A stretch of DNA of 64,000 nt from Luteolibacter sp. Y139. GTDB taxonomy: Bacteria > Verrucomicrobiota > Verrucomicrobiia > Verrucomicrobiales > Akkermansiaceae. Below, piece by piece: positions 41,438 to 52,031 of the stretch (its first letter is position 1; every line of letters begins with the position of its first letter). The translations under genes were made by a program, and so were the position numbers. Under the pieces are notes generated by a model, which was not told where the DNA came from, did no database searches, and saw nothing but the letters and a program-made list of their open reading frames with translations. The stretch is from NCBI RefSeq assembly GCF_038066715.1, contig NZ_JBBUKT010000002.1:310001-374000 (forward strand). The letters are read 5' to 3'.

Positions 41438-44400
41438 CTATCGCAATTCTTCGGGTCGGGGCAACACCGATCCATGGCGGTGACGAGTTTCCGACACCGC
41501 TTGCTCGCGGAAAAATCCCGGAAGTTCGGGCTTTCCTGACCATACGGGCTCGTGGGTGACAATCCGGACACCGGCTCCAATCGCTGCGGCGACAAGGCGC
41601 GGAGCGGGTGACGGCGAGCGCAGTAGTCCGTAGCGGCCTGCCGCGAGGCGTTTCACCAAGGCATCATCCGTTTCATGGTGAATCACGATTTCCTTCAGGG
41701 GGAACTCGCGCCCGGGCGGCAATGAAAGCTCGATTCCAACTCCGGCGGCGCGGGCGGCGATGAGCATGCGGGCGATGGCGGTGATATCCGTGGTCTCGTT
41801 CGCGCGGATCAGGCAACGCGTGAAGGGACGATAGCGGAAAACGTTTGCTTCACATTTCAATGCAGACGGATCGTGCTCGATGCCGAACTCGTGCTTCATC
41901 CACCACGCATCACTGCCAGCGGCGGCTTCGAGTTCGTGCGAAGAGACGATCGGCGCGAGCGCTTGGAGCAGCTCCATGATTTCAGGTGCAGGCGTTTCTC
42001 GAAGTTGTGGAAGGCCATTGTTTTGCCAAGTGGCGAAGAGTGAGACGTAATTCGGGCCGCCTGCCTTGGCGCCGGGGCCGAAGCAGGAACGCTTCCAGCC
42101 GCCGAAGGGCTGCCTTTGAACGATGGCACCGGTGATGGGGCGATTGATGTAGGCGTTGCCGACTTCCACTCGGTCGCGCCATGCATCGATCTCCGCGGGA
42201 TCGAGGGCATGAATGCCACCGGTGAGGCCGAAGTCGGAGTCATTTTGAATGCGGATCGCGTGGTCGAGGTTGTTGGCTCGGACGAGGCCGAGGACCGGGC
42301 CGAAGCATTCGGTGCGGCGAAACCAACTGTCTGGCGTGACGCCCAGCTTGATGCCGGGAGACCACAGGCATGGATTTCCATTCAGCATCTCTGGCTCGAG
42401 CAGCCATTCCTCGCCGGAATCGAGCGTGGTGAGTGCGCGGTGCAGTGCCTCGCCCGGTTCGCGGATGATGGTGGTGACGACTGAGTCGTATTCCCAGGAC
42501 GGACCGGTCTTCAGCGAAGCCGCGGCATCGCGGAGGCGGCGGCGGAAGCCGGGATCGTCGTAGAGTTCCGCCTCGATGATGGCGAGGGAGGCGGCCGAGC
42601 ACTTCTGGCCGGCGTGGCCAAAGGCACTTTTCACCAGGTCCTTCACTGCGAGATCGGGGTCGGCGGAGGCGGTGATCACGAGAGCGTTCTTGCCGGAGGT
42701 CTCCGCAAAGAGACGCAGCTCCGGCTTCCACGAGAGGAACATCCGCGCGGTTTCGTAAGCACCTGTTAGAACGACGGCTCCGATGCGCGGGTCAGTGACG
42801 AGCGAGCGGCCGATTTCGTTGTCGGGGCAGGGGAGGAATTGCAGCACGTCGCGAGGCACGCCGGCTTCCCACAAGCAGTTCACCATTTCCCAAGCAGTCA
42901 GCACGGTCTCGGGTGCGGGCTTCAGGATGACGGTGTTTCCGGCGGCCAGTGCGGCGAGAATGCCTCCGCAGGGGATCGCGTAGGGGAAATTCCACGGCGG
43001 GGTCACCAGCACGGTTCCGAGAGGTTCGCAGGCGAGGCCGTCGAAGGCGCCCTCGCGGGAAAAACTACGGGCATAGTAGTCGGCGAAGTCGATGGCCTCG
43101 CTCAGCTCGGCGTCGGCTTCCATCACCGCCTTGCCGGCATCGAGCACCATGGTGGCGATGGCTTCGCCGCGACGGGATGCGATGATGGATGCGACTTTTG
43201 CGATGATTTCAGCGCGGGCTGGCCAGCCGAGGTTCTTCCACGATTCGCGTGAGGAGACGGCGACTTGCAGGGCGCGTTCGATGTCTTCGGGTCCGCCGAG
43301 CGCATGGCGGTAGGCCACTTGGCCGGGCCGCGAGGGATCGGTGCCTTCGGCTGTCGCGGAACCCGGGGTGCTCTTGCCACCGATTTGAAGCGGGACGAAG
43401 GTTGGCTCCGCCTTGCGCATGGCCTCCACTCTCTCACGGGCCCAGCGGACATTGTGTGGCAGTGACCAATCGGTGTCGGCTTCGTTGTGGAAAGGTTCGT
43501 CGAGTGAGTGAGGCGGACGGCTTTCGGTGTTGCGATCCTGCACGCGCTGCGGGCCGTGGGTCGCGGTCCCGATCATGGCGCAAGCATTGAGGAAACGCTT
43601 CTTCTGCCGTTCCCACGCGGCGTCGCCCGGCTTCATGCCAAAGAGGTCGTGGAGGAAGTTTTCAGGCGAGGTGTTCTCATCCAAACGGCGGACGAGATAG
43701 GCGATGGCGCTGTGGAAGTCCTCGCGCTTCACGACCGGTGCGTAGAGGAGCAGCCCCTGCGCGGCATCGCGGACGGTGCGGGCCTGGTGGTTGGCCATGC
43801 CTTCCAGCATCTCGAATTCCACGCGGTCCTCGACGCCTTCGCGAGCGCGGAGCAGGAGGCCGTAGGCGATGTCGAAGAGATTGTGACTGGCCACTCCGAG
43901 CCGGACTGCACGGGCGACATCCTTGCGGCATCCTTCGTGGAGCATGCGCTTGAAATTGGCATCCACCTCCACCTTCGAGCCGTAGGGAGCGAGCGGCCAG
44001 TCGTGCGTCTCGGCATCGACCTTCTCCATCGCGAGGTTGGCACCTTTCACGATGCGAATCTTGATGCTCGCGCCGCCGGCATCGACGCGCTTGAGCGCCC
44101 AGGCATTGAGTTCCTTTTGCACCGGCCACGCGTCCGGCAAGTAGGCTTGGAGAACGATGCCAGCTTCGAGTTTTTGGAATTCGGGCTCATCCAGCACTTC
44201 GCGGAAGGCGGAGCAAGTGAGGCGGAGATCGCGGTATTCCTCCATGTCGAGGTTCACGAACTTCGCCGGAGTGGACTTCATGGCGGCGCGATAGAGCTCG
44301 CGGAGGCGCTTCTTGATCTCGGTGAGTGTTTCATCGACGGCGACGAGGTGGATCTGGCTGAAGATCGCGGAGATCTTCACCGAGATGTAGTCGGTGTCGG

Positions 44401-44956
44401 GATCGGCGAGGCGGGCGAGATTGGCTTCAAGGCGGTGATTGGCTTCCTCTTCGCCGAGGACGGCTTCGCCGAGTTGGTTGAGATTCATGCGCATGCCGGC
44501 ATCGCGGCGGCGGCGGAGGTGGCGGCGGAGTTTTTCTTCCTCGGCGGGAAGGATGACGGATGAGCTTTCCTGGCGCATCTTTTCCGCCACGAGCGGCATC
44601 ACGATCTCGGGCGCGGCGGCAGAGGCGATTTCGCCGGCGCGCATCGCCACTCGGGCGGGGAGGGGGAGGTAGTGGGGGACGCCGTAGTCCTCGATCAGGT
44701 CGCGGAAACGCTTTGCCTCGCGCGCGGCCGTCGGCGGGCGAAAGACTTGGTCGGCCATGGCGAAGGTGAAGGCCTTGCCGGACGCGTCGTCCATCATGGC
44801 GGCCATTTGGCGTGCTTGCAGCTTTTCGCCGAGGCGTTGGCCGCGGGTCGCTTCACGCAGGAGCTCGGCGGCCAGCTCGATCGCTTCCTCGGGCAGTTCA
44901 GCGTCGGAGGGGCGGAAATGGCGGCACCGATCAATGCGATCGCAAACTTGAGTCAT
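41438..44956 (-). CDS. putA: Bifunctional proline dehydrogenase / L-glutamate gamma-semialdehyde dehydrogenase
   Basis: 1172 residues from ATG 44956 (MTQVCDRIDRC); a start 36 codons earlier at 45064 is possible. The PRODH barrel covers about residues 120-460, with the FAD-binding and catalytic strands VSVKISAIFSQIH-like, YLPDAWPVQKEL, RIVKGANLAMEK and VASHNLFDIAY. The P5C dehydrogenase domain covers about 510-1010, with TPPWNFPYAIPCGG, the general base region FAETSGKN and the nucleophile Cys in GHAGQKCSA, then PFGGWKRSCFGPGAKAGGPNYV. A ~140-residue C-terminal domain (ALDH-superfamily-like) follows. There is no N-terminal ribbon-helix-helix, so it should not repress its own gene. It oxidises proline to glutamate at the inner membrane, passing electrons to quinone. 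It is divergent from the PSD1 gene. Confidence 0.93.
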   Translation of the reverse strand: MTQVCDRIDRCRHFRPSDAELPEEAIELAAELLREATRGQRLGEKLQARQMAAMMDDASGKAFTFAMADQVFRPPTAAREAKRFRDLIEDYGVPHYLPLPARVAMRAGEIASAAAPEIVMPLVAEKMRQESSSVILPAEEEKLRRHLRRRRDAGMRMNLNQLGEAVLGEEEANHRLEANLARLADPDTDYISVKISAIFSQIHLVAVDETLTEIKKRLRELYRAAMKSTPAKFVNLDMEEYRDLRLTCSAFREVLDEPEFQKLEAGIVLQAYLPDAWPVQKELNAWALKRVDAGGASIKIRIVKGANLAMEKVDAETHDWPLAPYGSKVEVDANFKRMLHEGCRKDVARAVRLGVASHNLFDIAYGLLLRAREGVEDRVEFEMLEGMANHQARTVRDAAQGLLLYAPVVKREDFHSAIAYLVRRLDENTSPENFLHDLFGMKPGDAAWERQKKRFLNACAMIGTATHGPQRVQDRNTESRPPHSLDEPFHNEADTDWSLPHNVRWARERVEAMRKAEPTFVPLQIGGKSTPGSATAEGTDPSRPGQVAYRHALGGPEDIERALQVAVSSRESWKNLGWPARAEIIAKVASIIASRRGEAIATMVLDAGKAVMEADAELSEAIDFADYYARSFSREGAFDGLACEPLGTVLVTPPWNFPYAIPCGGILAALAAGNTVILKPAPETVLTAWEMVNCLWEAGVPRDVLQFLPCPDNEIGRSLVTDPRIGAVVLTGAYETARMFLSWKPELRLFAETSGKNALVITASADPDLAVKDLVKSAFGHAGQKCSAASLAIIEAELYDDPGFRRRLRDAAASLKTGPSWEYDSVVTTIIREPGEALHRALTTLDSGEEWLLEPEMLNGNPCLWSPGIKLGVTPDSWFRRTECFGPVLGLVRANNLDHAIRIQNDSDFGLTGGIHALDPAEIDAWRDRVEVGNAYINRPITGAIVQRQPFGGWKRSCFGPGAKAGGPNYVSLFATWQNNGLPQLRETPAPEIMELLQALAPIVSSHELEAAAGSDAWWMKHEFGIEHDPSALKCEANVFRYRPFTRCLIRANETTDITAIARMLIAARAAGVGIELSLPPGREFPLKEIVIHHETDDALVKRLAAGRYGLLRSPSPAPRLVAAAIGAGVRIVTHEPVWSGKPELPGFFREQAVSETRHRHGSVLPRPEELR

Positions 44957-45144
44957 ACCCGTCACTTTAGCACGGGCGTCTTGACTGAATAGGACATCGA
45001 CCTCGCGATCGGTGGCCAATTTGGGCTGAGATTCCGGCAATTGTTGGATCGCCAAGGAGGGCATTCGGGTCGATATTCCTAGGGAATTTTGCAGTTATGC
45101 AGGCCGAAATTTTTGGCCACGCTGCGACGTTCTTGTTCAACCCA

Positions 45145-48100
45145 ATGCGCCTGCTTTCAACCCAAGTCCTTTTGCTCCTGTCGCTACAGGTGGCCGGGGC
45201 AGACGAACCTGTATCGTTCAACGACGCCATCCAGCCGTTGATGTCGGAGACCTGTTACCACTGTCACGGACCTGACAGCGGGACGCGGGAGCCGAAGGAT
45301 GAGCCACTGCGGCTGGACCGGCCGGAATTCGCATTCGCGAAGCGAAAGAGCGGCAAAGCGGTGATCGTGCCGGGCAAGCCGGACGAGTCGCTGATCATCC
45401 AGCTGATGCGCAGCACGGATCCGGACAAGCAAATGCCGCCGCCGAAGGCGCACCGGCAGATCAAGCCGGCGGAATTGGCGCTGATCGAGCGCTGGGTGAG
45501 TCAGGGCGCGAAATTCGAGGAGCACTGGGCCTTCGTGACGCCGGTGAAAAAAGCTCCGCCGCACCTTGAGGGTGACACGTGGTCGCGCAATGACATCGAC
45601 CGCTTCATTCTCGAAAAGCTCAAGGCGAAGGGACTGACGCCCGCGCCGCCTGAGGATCCGCACACGCTCATCCGCCGGGCATCGCTGGATCTCACCGGCA
45701 TGCTGCCTGATCCGGCCGATGTCGACGCCTTCGTCGCCAATCCGACCGATGCCGGCTACGAGGCCTATCTCGACAAGCTGCTGTCGTCACCGCGCTACGC
45801 CGAGCACAGGACGCGCTACTGGCTGGACTACGTGCGCTACTCCGACACGCACGGCCTGCATTTCGACAACGTTCGCTCGCTGTGGCCTTATCGCGACTAC
45901 CTGATCCGCTCATTCCAGCAGAACAAGCCTTTCGATCGCCTCGTGACGGAGCAGCTCGCGGGGGATTTGCTCCCGGCTCGGACGATCGATGAACTGGTGG
46001 GAACGGGTTACGTGCGGGCAAACGTTTCGACGAACGAAGGCGGCACCATTCCGGAAGAAGTGCAGGTCAACAATACCCGCGACCGTGCCGAGGCATTCGG
46101 CGGGGCCTTCCTGGGACTTACCGTCGGGTGCGCGGCGTGTCATGACCACAAGTTCGACCCCACCTCGACGAAGGACTTCTACAGCCTCGGGGCTTTCTTC
46201 AACAACACCGCGGAGAAGTCGTGGGACGAGAACATCCAGGACCCTGCTCCGGTGCTGAGGATTCCGTCGGCTGACAAGCTTCCGGCATTGGAGGATGCGA
46301 TCGCCCGGCGTCATGAACCGGCGGCGAAGTACGAGGAGCTTCGTAGAAACGAGATGGCCGAGTTCCGGCAACGGCAGGCCGAGGGCTTGAAGCCGGTGCC
46401 GGTGTCACCGGAGGCGCTGCAGGTTCGCTTCCGTTTCGACGAAGGCAAGGGTGACACGGTGGTGAACAGCGCGCCTGACGCGAAGACGAAGAGCTACCAG
46501 GTCGATACGAATCCGCTCATCTGGGGCGAGAACTCATGGCTGTGGCCGTCGATGCGGATGGACATCAGCAGCAAGCTGCCGCTGCCCGATCAAGGTGACT
46601 TCGAGGCGAACCAGCCGTTCTCGCTCTCGTTCTGGACGATGGCGCGGATGAAGACCGCGAACATTGACACGGGGACGGGCAGCATCGTTTCCCGCATGGG
46701 GGGCAGCGATCGCATGGACCACCGCGGTTGGGACATTTTCTGCGATGGTGGCAAGTATGTGATCCACATCATCAACAAGTGGCCGCAGTTTGCGATCCGG
46801 TTGGAAAGCGATCCATTCCCGCGCGGCGTGTGGCGCCATGTCGGTTTCACTTACGATGGCTCGTCCAAGGCGGCTGGAGTGAAGCTCTACGTGGATGGCA
46901 AGTCGGTTCCGCTGAAGGTCACGCATGATAGCCTGGAGCCCGGGCAATCGATCCGGACCGACGCGCGGATGGAAGTCGGACGTCGTGACGATGAAGAACC
47001 GTTGCGCGAGAGCCGCTATCAGGATCTGAGGCTTTATGGTCGTGCGCTTTCTTCGGAGGAATTCGGGCGTCTGCCCTTCGAGGACCTGGCGGCGGAGATC
47101 ATCGCCCGCGAGCCTGATCCCGCGAAGTGGACGACCGACGAGCGATTCATTGTGCTAGACCGCTGGTTCCTTTCGGCGCAGCCAGATGCCGCGCGCTTGA
47201 AGGAAGAACTCGCTCGGATCGATGGCGAGATCGGCGAGATCACGAAGGATGGAACTCCGACGTTGATCGCGAAGGAGCGGGAGTCTCCTGCCTACTCGAA
47301 TATTCTGGTGCGTGGCGTCTACACCTCCCGCAAGGAGCGGGTGACGCCGGCGACGCCGCATTTCCTGCCGCCGATGAAGGACGGCCTGCCCGCCAATCGG
47401 CTGGGGCTTGCGAAGTGGCTGCTGCAGGATGACCAGCCGCTGTTAGGCCGGGTTACTGTGAACCGGATGTGGCAGGAGGTATTTGGTACGGGCATCGTGG
47501 AGACGGCCGATGACTTCGGTATCATGGGCACCCGGCCGAGCCATGGGGCCTTGCTCGATTGGCTGGCGGTGGATTTCCGTGAGTCGGGCTGGGACATGCG
47601 GCGGCTTTACAAGATGATGCTGACCTCGGCGGCGTATCGCCAGAGCACGGCGACGACTCCCGACAAGCTGGCGAAGGACGACAAGAACCGGCTGCTTTCA
47701 CATGGTCCGCGATTCCGGATGGATGCGGAGGTGCTGCGCGATACGGCGCTGCAAGCGTCCGGCCTGCTGGTGGAGAAGACCGGTGGACCGCCGGTGAAGC
47801 CCTATCAGCCGGTCGGCGTGTGGGAGGCGGTGTCAATGCCGGAGTCGAATACCAAGCAGTATCAAGCGGACAAGGGCGAGAGTCTCTACCGGCGCTCGAT
47901 GTATTCGTTCTGGAAGCGCTTCGCTCCGCCGCCATCGCTGGAGACCTTCGATGCGCAGGCGCGCGAGGTCGTGTGTACGCGCCGGACGCGGACGAACACG
48001 CCGCTGCAAGCGCTGGTGACGATGAATGATCCGCAGTTCGTGGAAGCCGCGCGCAAGCTCGCCGAGCGGGCGATCAAGGCAGGCGGGCATGATACGTCGC

Positions 48101-48339
48101 GCCTCGATTTCATGGCGCGGACGACGCTTTCGCGGGATTTGAGCACGCCTGAAATGGAAGCCCTTTCGAAGAGTGTGGAGCTTTTCCGGAAGCACTTCAG
48201 CGAACACGCTGACGACGCGACTGCCCTGCTCACCACCGGTGAATCGCCGGCGGACGCCACGCTTCCTCCTTCGGAAGTCGCCACTTGGGCGATGGTGGCC
48301 AACCAATTTCTCAACCTCGACGAGTACGTGACCAAATGA
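45145..48339 (+). CDS. PSD1 and planctomycete cytochrome C domain protein
   Basis: 1064 residues from ATG 45145, which directly precedes a signal peptide ([19 protein letters not shown]). The domains in order are: planctomycete cytochrome C with the haem motif Cys37-x2-Cys40-His41; DUF1549/PSCyt2 (about 145-350, with [20 protein letters not shown]); a LamG-type domain (about 425-640, from [10 protein letters not shown]); and DUF1553/PSD1 (about 730-1050, with [23 protein letters not shown] and [18 protein letters not shown]). It is exported and probably membrane-associated. The family is abundant in Planctomycetes and Verrucomicrobia and is usually paired with a DUF1501 gene, as here. A redox role in polysaccharide breakdown has been suggested for such pairs but is unproven. 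It ends in an ATGA overlap with the next gene. Confidence 0.88.
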   Translation: MRLLSTQVLLLLSLQVAGADEPVSFNDAIQPLMSETCYHCHGPDSGTREPKDEPLRLDRPEFAFAKRKSGKAVIVPGKPDESLIIQLMRSTDPDKQMPPPKAHRQIKPAELALIERWVSQGAKFEEHWAFVTPVKKAPPHLEGDTWSRNDIDRFILEKLKAKGLTPAPPEDPHTLIRRASLDLTGMLPDPADVDAFVANPTDAGYEAYLDKLLSSPRYAEHRTRYWLDYVRYSDTHGLHFDNVRSLWPYRDYLIRSFQQNKPFDRLVTEQLAGDLLPARTIDELVGTGYVRANVSTNEGGTIPEEVQVNNTRDRAEAFGGAFLGLTVGCAACHDHKFDPTSTKDFYSLGAFFNNTAEKSWDENIQDPAPVLRIPSADKLPALEDAIARRHEPAAKYEELRRNEMAEFRQRQAEGLKPVPVSPEALQVRFRFDEGKGDTVVNSAPDAKTKSYQVDTNPLIWGENSWLWPSMRMDISSKLPLPDQGDFEANQPFSLSFWTMARMKTANIDTGTGSIVSRMGGSDRMDHRGWDIFCDGGKYVIHIINKWPQFAIRLESDPFPRGVWRHVGFTYDGSSKAAGVKLYVDGKSVPLKVTHDSLEPGQSIRTDARMEVGRRDDEEPLRESRYQDLRLYGRALSSEEFGRLPFEDLAAEIIAREPDPAKWTTDERFIVLDRWFLSAQPDAARLKEELARIDGEIGEITKDGTPTLIAKERESPAYSNILVRGVYTSRKERVTPATPHFLPPMKDGLPANRLGLAKWLLQDDQPLLGRVTVNRMWQEVFGTGIVETADDFGIMGTRPSHGALLDWLAVDFRESGWDMRRLYKMMLTSAAYRQSTATTPDKLAKDDKNRLLSHGPRFRMDAEVLRDTALQASGLLVEKTGGPPVKPYQPVGVWEAVSMPESNTKQYQADKGESLYRRSMYSFWKRFAPPPSLETFDAQAREVVCTRRTRTNTPLQALVTMNDPQFVEAARKLAERAIKAGGHDTSRLDFMARTTLSRDLSTPEMEALSKSVELFRKHFSEHADDATALLTTGESPADATLPPSEVATWAMVANQFLNLDEYVTK

Positions 48340-49859
48340 AGCCGTTCCTGCATCCCTGTTCCGATTTTTCCGGCGAAGGTCCGTCCGTGCTCGATATGCC
48401 GGTGCCGCTCGCGCTCAAGCAACGCTGGCTGGAGCTTGCCACGCGGCGGCAGTTTCTCGGCCGCTCCGGCAAGGTGCTCGGGTGGGCGGGTCTTGCGAAG
48501 CTGATGTCGGGGCAGTCCGCCTTGGCGTCAGGTGGCGAACCTAGTGTGATGCTCCCGAACTTCGCACCGAAGGCGAAGCGTGCGATCTACCTGTTCATGG
48601 CGGGTGCGCCGTCCCAGTTCGAGACCTGGGACTACAAACCGGAGCTGATCAAGCGGTTCGACCAGGACCTGCCGGAGTCGGTTAGAGGAGGTCAGGTGCT
48701 GACCGGCATGACCGCGTCGCAGTCCCGCTTCCCGATCGCGCCGAGCGTGTTCAACTTCCAGCGACACGGTCAGGCGGGGCATTGGGTCAGCGAGCTCTTC
48801 CCGAACATCGCGAAGGTCTCCGATGAGTTCGCGGTGATGAAGTCGCTGCACACGGATGCCATCAACCACGAGCCTGCGATCCTGCTGATGAACTCCGGCA
48901 ACATGGTGCCGGGCAAGGCGTCGATCGGCTCGTGGATTTCGTATGGCCTCGGCTCGATGAACGAGGATCTGCCGACCTTCGTGGTGCTGACCTCGAAGTT
49001 GCCGCTGTTCGTGAATATCCAGGCGCTATCGTCGCGTCTGTGGTCGTCAGGCTATCTTTCGCCGGAGCACGCGGGAGTGGCACTTCGCTCCGGCGGTGAT
49101 CCAGTGATCCATCTTTCGAATCCGAAGGGCGTCAGCCGCGAGCTGCGGCGTGCGATGATCGATGGCGTGAACGATCTCAATCGCCAGCTTCACGACAAGA
49201 TTGGCGATCCCGAGACGAACGTCCGCATCTCGCAATACGAGATGGCCTTCCGCATGCAGGCCTCGGTGCCGGAACTCACGGACCTTTCCGATGAGCCGCA
49301 GTCGATCTGGGACATGTATGGGCCGAAGGCGAAGGAGCCTGGCACGTATGCCTACAATTGCCTGATGGCGCGGCGCATGGCGGAGCGCGGGGTGCGCTTC
49401 ACGCAGATCTTCCACCGCGGCTGGGATACCCATGGCGACCTGCCAAGCCGGATGAAGATCCTTTGCGAGGACATCGACCGGCCGACGGCAGCGCTGATCG
49501 CGGATTTGAAGCAGCGTGGCTTGCTGGATGACACGCTGGTCATCTGGGGCGGTGAATTCGGCCGCACCGTGTATTCGCAAGGTGGTCTCTCGAAGGAGAA
49601 CTATGGCCGCGATCACCATCCGCGCTGTTTCTCCATGTGGATGGCAGGCGGCGGCGTGAAGCCGGGAGCCGAGTACGGCGAGACGGACGATTTCTCGTAT
49701 AACATCGTCAAGGATCCGATGCACATTCGCGATCTGAATGCGACCATTCTCAGTCTTCTCGGCGTGGATCACGAGAAGCTCACTTTCAAGTTCCAAGGGC
49801 TCGATCAACGCCTCACCGGCGTGGAGCCCGCGAAGGTCATCAAGGAGATCATCTCATGA
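48336..49859 (+). CDS. DUF1501 protein, Tat-exported
   Basis: 507 residues from ATG 48336, which overlaps the PSD1 stop (ATGA) and marks the pair as translationally coupled. The twin-arginine motif [10 protein letters not shown] (Arg37-Arg38) precedes a hydrophobic stretch, so the folded protein is probably exported by Tat. The DUF1501 domain has an alkaline-phosphatase/sulfatase-like core: [73 protein letters not shown] and [19 protein letters not shown]. The repeated His/Asp/Glu clusters would bind metals. Its enzymatic reaction is not established. It is found almost always next to a PSD1/PSCyt gene and is assumed to work with it. Confidence 0.88.
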   Translation: MKPFLHPCSDFSGEGPSVLDMPVPLALKQRWLELATRRQFLGRSGKVLGWAGLAKLMSGQSALASGGEPSVMLPNFAPKAKRAIYLFMAGAPSQFETWDYKPELIKRFDQDLPESVRGGQVLTGMTASQSRFPIAPSVFNFQRHGQAGHWVSELFPNIAKVSDEFAVMKSLHTDAINHEPAILLMNSGNMVPGKASIGSWISYGLGSMNEDLPTFVVLTSKLPLFVNIQALSSRLWSSGYLSPEHAGVALRSGGDPVIHLSNPKGVSRELRRAMIDGVNDLNRQLHDKIGDPETNVRISQYEMAFRMQASVPELTDLSDEPQSIWDMYGPKAKEPGTYAYNCLMARRMAERGVRFTQIFHRGWDTHGDLPSRMKILCEDIDRPTAALIADLKQRGLLDDTLVIWGGEFGRTVYSQGGLSKENYGRDHHPRCFSMWMAGGGVKPGAEYGETDDFSYNIVKDPMHIRDLNATILSLLGVDHEKLTFKFQGLDQRLTGVEPAKVIKEIIS

Positions 49860-49860
49860 A

Positions 49861-50886
49861 TCAGGGCGTTCCCGTGTTCGCACCGGGAACGCGGAAGGCG
49901 ACCTTGTAGAAGCCCTTGGTGGCCTTTGCTTCGACGTAGATCGAGAGGCTGCCCTCGGCCGTGGCGACGTGCTTGTGGCGGTCGATGGTGCCGGTCTGGG
50001 TGATCGAGAAGGGCAGGGCCTTCCATTCCAGATCGGCCATCGTGGGGTTCCCGTAGATCTCGTAGCAGTAGCCCGTGTAGGCGGGGATCGTGAGCTTATA
50101 GCGGACGGTGTTGCTAGGTCCGACGACGGGAGTGCCGGTGGCGACAAATCCTCCAGGCGCGGGGTAGGTGGGCTCCAGCGGAGTGAGGCCGCTGACGAAG
50201 TCCCAGTTCGCATAGACCTCGCCGGTGGTGGTGCCGGCGACGGGCAGGAAGCTCAGCAGGATGGCGGACTTCTGCGCGGCGGTTAGTGAGGCGAAGACGT
50301 TGTCGTTCGAGTTCTGGGTGGCCCATTGGGTGCCGTTGGCGGCATAGGCGACCTCGTTCCAGCCGGTCTGCGTGCAGGCGCGCGTGGTCTGGCCGGGCAG
50401 GGTGACGCCCCAGTGGAAATGCCGGGTGCGGCCGGTGTAGAGGCCGGCCTTGATGGTGCGGAATTTGAAGTAACCGCTGGAGCCGGTGATGAACTGGCCG
50501 AAGCCGGCGAAGTTGGCGTCGCAGGCGGCATTGCGACCGGTGCCGGTCGAGTAGAGGTAGTCGCCTTCGTTGTCGGCATGCCAGCACTCGACCAGGGCGT
50601 TCTTCACGGGATTTCCCGAGGAATCAAGCACGCGTCCGGTGACGTAGGTCACGATGCCGGTGGCGCTGCTGAGATGATCGGTGAGCTGGACGAGGTCGTT
50701 GTCCTTGTCGAGCGGGATGTCATCGGCCAGTGGGTAGTAGGGCCCTTGAGTGACGATCGGCGACTGGGTCAATGCCTCGGCGAGGAAGCCGGGAAGCGTG
50801 AATCCCGCGGAAGCGGCGGCCATGCTCTTGAAGAAGCGGCGGCGGCTGACGGGAATGTAGACGGGCAGCGGTTTGCGTTCGTTCAT
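49861..50886 (-). CDS. Intradiol ring-cleavage dioxygenase-like protein, Tat-exported
   Basis: 341 residues from ATG 50886; the frame continues upstream but without family features. A Tat signal, VSRRRFFKSMAAASAG, lies at residues 13-28. The following fold matches the catalytic domain of protocatechuate 3,4-dioxygenase-type enzymes: GPYYPLADDI, GRVLDSSGNPVKNALVECWHADNEGDY, GYFKFRTIKAGLYTGRTRHFHWGV. The Fe(III) ligands of the family, two Tyr and two His, can be read as Tyr in PYYPL, Tyr in GLYTGR and the two His of HFH. True intradiol enzymes open catechol rings. Exported members are widespread and their substrates unknown. A large hairpin precedes the gene. Its stop is 1 bp from the DUF1501 stop. 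Confidence 0.75.
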   Translation of the reverse strand: MNERKPLPVYIPVSRRRFFKSMAAASAGFTLPGFLAEALTQSPIVTQGPYYPLADDIPLDKDNDLVQLTDHLSSATGIVTYVTGRVLDSSGNPVKNALVECWHADNEGDYLYSTGTGRNAACDANFAGFGQFITGSSGYFKFRTIKAGLYTGRTRHFHWGVTLPGQTTRACTQTGWNEVAYAANGTQWATQNSNDNVFASLTAAQKSAILLSFLPVAGTTTGEVYANWDFVSGLTPLEPTYPAPGGFVATGTPVVGPSNTVRYKLTIPAYTGYCYEIYGNPTMADLEWKALPFSITQTGTIDRHKHVATAEGSLSIYVEAKATKGFYKVAFRVPGANTGTP

Positions 50887-50930
50887 GGCGATGAGTTTTT
50901 TGGGAAGACGAGGCGGCCGCGGGGAGAGAT

Positions 50931-50986
50931 GGAGGTCCGTCCGCTCCTCCGCCATGGCACACGGTGCCACGGCCGGACGGACCTCC
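50931..50986. repeat. 56-bp hairpin-forming inverted repeat
   Basis: GGAGGTCCGTCCG (50931-50943) is repeated inverted, without mismatch, as CGGACGGACCTCC (50974-50986). Inside, GCCATGGCAC and GTGCCACGGC add a 10-bp stem with one mismatch and a 3-nt loop. CGGACCTCCG occurs again at 51062-51071. It begins 45 bp upstream of the dioxygenase-like gene, within its likely 5' leader. No T-run is present. It may be an RNA structure or a REP-like element. Confidence 0.65.
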
Positions 50987-51263
50987 GCTTTGCCAGGAAA
51001 TCTAACTGGGCGATCGGGGAGGAGGCCCGCCTGCTCCTCCGCCGGGACGTGCCCGGCCAGGCGGACCTCCGGAATTCCCGGACGTGTTTCCGATGGACGA
51101 TGTCGGTGGCGGTTCCGGGCGTGCCGGTGTAGCGTCACTGACGCGGGAGCCTTTCGGAAGCATTCCCAAATTCGCGAGCAAGCCGCGGCGGCTGGCGAAG
51201 GCGAGATGGATGGGTAGCTTCATGGGGTTTCCGTATCGATGGGCCCACCGTAGCCGACGGTCG

Positions 51264-51280
51264 ATTAAGGGCGCGTTAAG
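51264..51280 (+). promoter_or_regulatory. PmrA-box-like direct repeat upstream of the first two-component operon
   Basis: ATTAAG (51264-51269) and GTTAAG (51275-51280) are separated by exactly 5 bp, i.e. 11 bp per repeat. Read on the other strand this is CTTAAC-N5-CTTAAT, close to the PmrA/QseB box CTTAAK-N5-CTTAAK. A further CTTAAT half-site lies at about 51325. The element is ~100 bp upstream of the OmpR-type regulator starting at 51381, a natural place for autoregulation. Confidence 0.45.
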
Positions 51281-51380
51281 CGCGGAAAAATCGCCGGAAA
51301 TTTCGTTCTCCCCCTTTCATGGTAGCTTAATCCAAGACGTGCTAGCCTGCCTCCGGCACTGGGTGTGCCGCCTGTGATTC

Positions 51381-52031
51381 ATGCGACTTTTGATCATCGA
51401 GGACGAACCGCGACTCCAGCGCGCGCTGGCCAAGGCCCTGCGCGAGGAGGGCTATGCCGTGGACACGGCGGAGGAGGGCGAGGATGGCCTCTTCAAGGCG
51501 ACGGCCTTCAACTACGATGCGGTGGTGCTGGATGTGATGCTGCCGGGCATGGATGGGTGGGAGATCCTGCGCCGCCTGCGCGCAACGAAGCCAACACCGG
51601 TGCTGATGCTCACTGCCCGCGATGCCACCAGCGACCGGGTGAAGGGTCTCGATGGCGGCGCGGACGATTATCTGGTGAAGCCCTTCGAGCTGGATGAACT
51701 CTTTGCCCGCATCCGGGCCATCATCCGCCGCCATGCGGGCCGGCCGCACTCCACGGTGGTCATCGGCGATGTCGAGATCGACACGCGCGGCCGGAAGGTC
51801 GAGTTCGGCGGAAAGGGTGTCGTTCTAACAGCACGCGAATACGCCATCCTCGAATACCTCGCGCTGCACCGCGGCGAGGTGATCAGTCGCACGGAACTTT
51901 ACGAGCACCTCTTCGACGAGAATGAGGACACACTTTCCAATCTGTTGGATGTCCACGTTCACGGCATCCGGCGGAAGCTGCGCGCGGACCTGATCGTTAC
52001 CCGTCGCGGCGAAGGCTATCTCATCGAGTGA
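51381..52031 (+). CDS. OmpR-family response regulator (PmrA/QseB/CopR-like)
   Basis: 216 residues. The receiver domain (1-115) has the acidic pocket EDE at residues 7-9, the phosphoacceptor Asp51 in VVLDVMLPGMDG, the Thr of MLTAR and Lys in LVKPFE. The winged-helix DNA-binding domain (about 125-216) is of OmpR type, with LTAREYAILEYLALHRGEV and the recognition region LLDVHVHGIRRKL. It is activated by the adjacent histidine kinase, whose GTG start overlaps its stop (GTGA). The regulator may control its own operon through the TTAAG repeats upstream and perhaps the neighbouring RND genes, which end convergently with the kinase gene; the latter is inference. Confidence 0.92.
   Translation: MRLLIIEDEPRLQRALAKALREEGYAVDTAEEGEDGLFKATAFNYDAVVLDVMLPGMDGWEILRRLRATKPTPVLMLTARDATSDRVKGLDGGADDYLVKPFELDELFARIRAIIRRHAGRPHSTVVIGDVEIDTRGRKVEFGGKGVVLTAREYAILEYLALHRGEVISRTELYEHLFDENEDTLSNLLDVHVHGIRRKLRADLIVTRRGEGYLIE

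Larger units (their letters stand above)
50887..51380. other. Divergent intergenic region with hairpin and regulator site; tiny ORF uncertain
   Basis: This 494-bp spacer lies between two divergent units. Besides the hairpin and the TTAAG pair given as separate entries, it holds a 73-codon minus-strand frame (51002-51223, MKLPIHLAFASRRG at the start, then Pro/Gly-rich). Its end is made of the repeated GGAGGTCCG-type sequence, so it may be an artefact of the repeats. I see no other gene. Confidence 0.35.

Noticed and set aside
51002-51223. 73-codon Pro/Gly-rich minus-strand ORF
   Set aside because: Its 3' half coincides with repeated and palindromic sequence, there is no clear ribosome-binding site and no family match.
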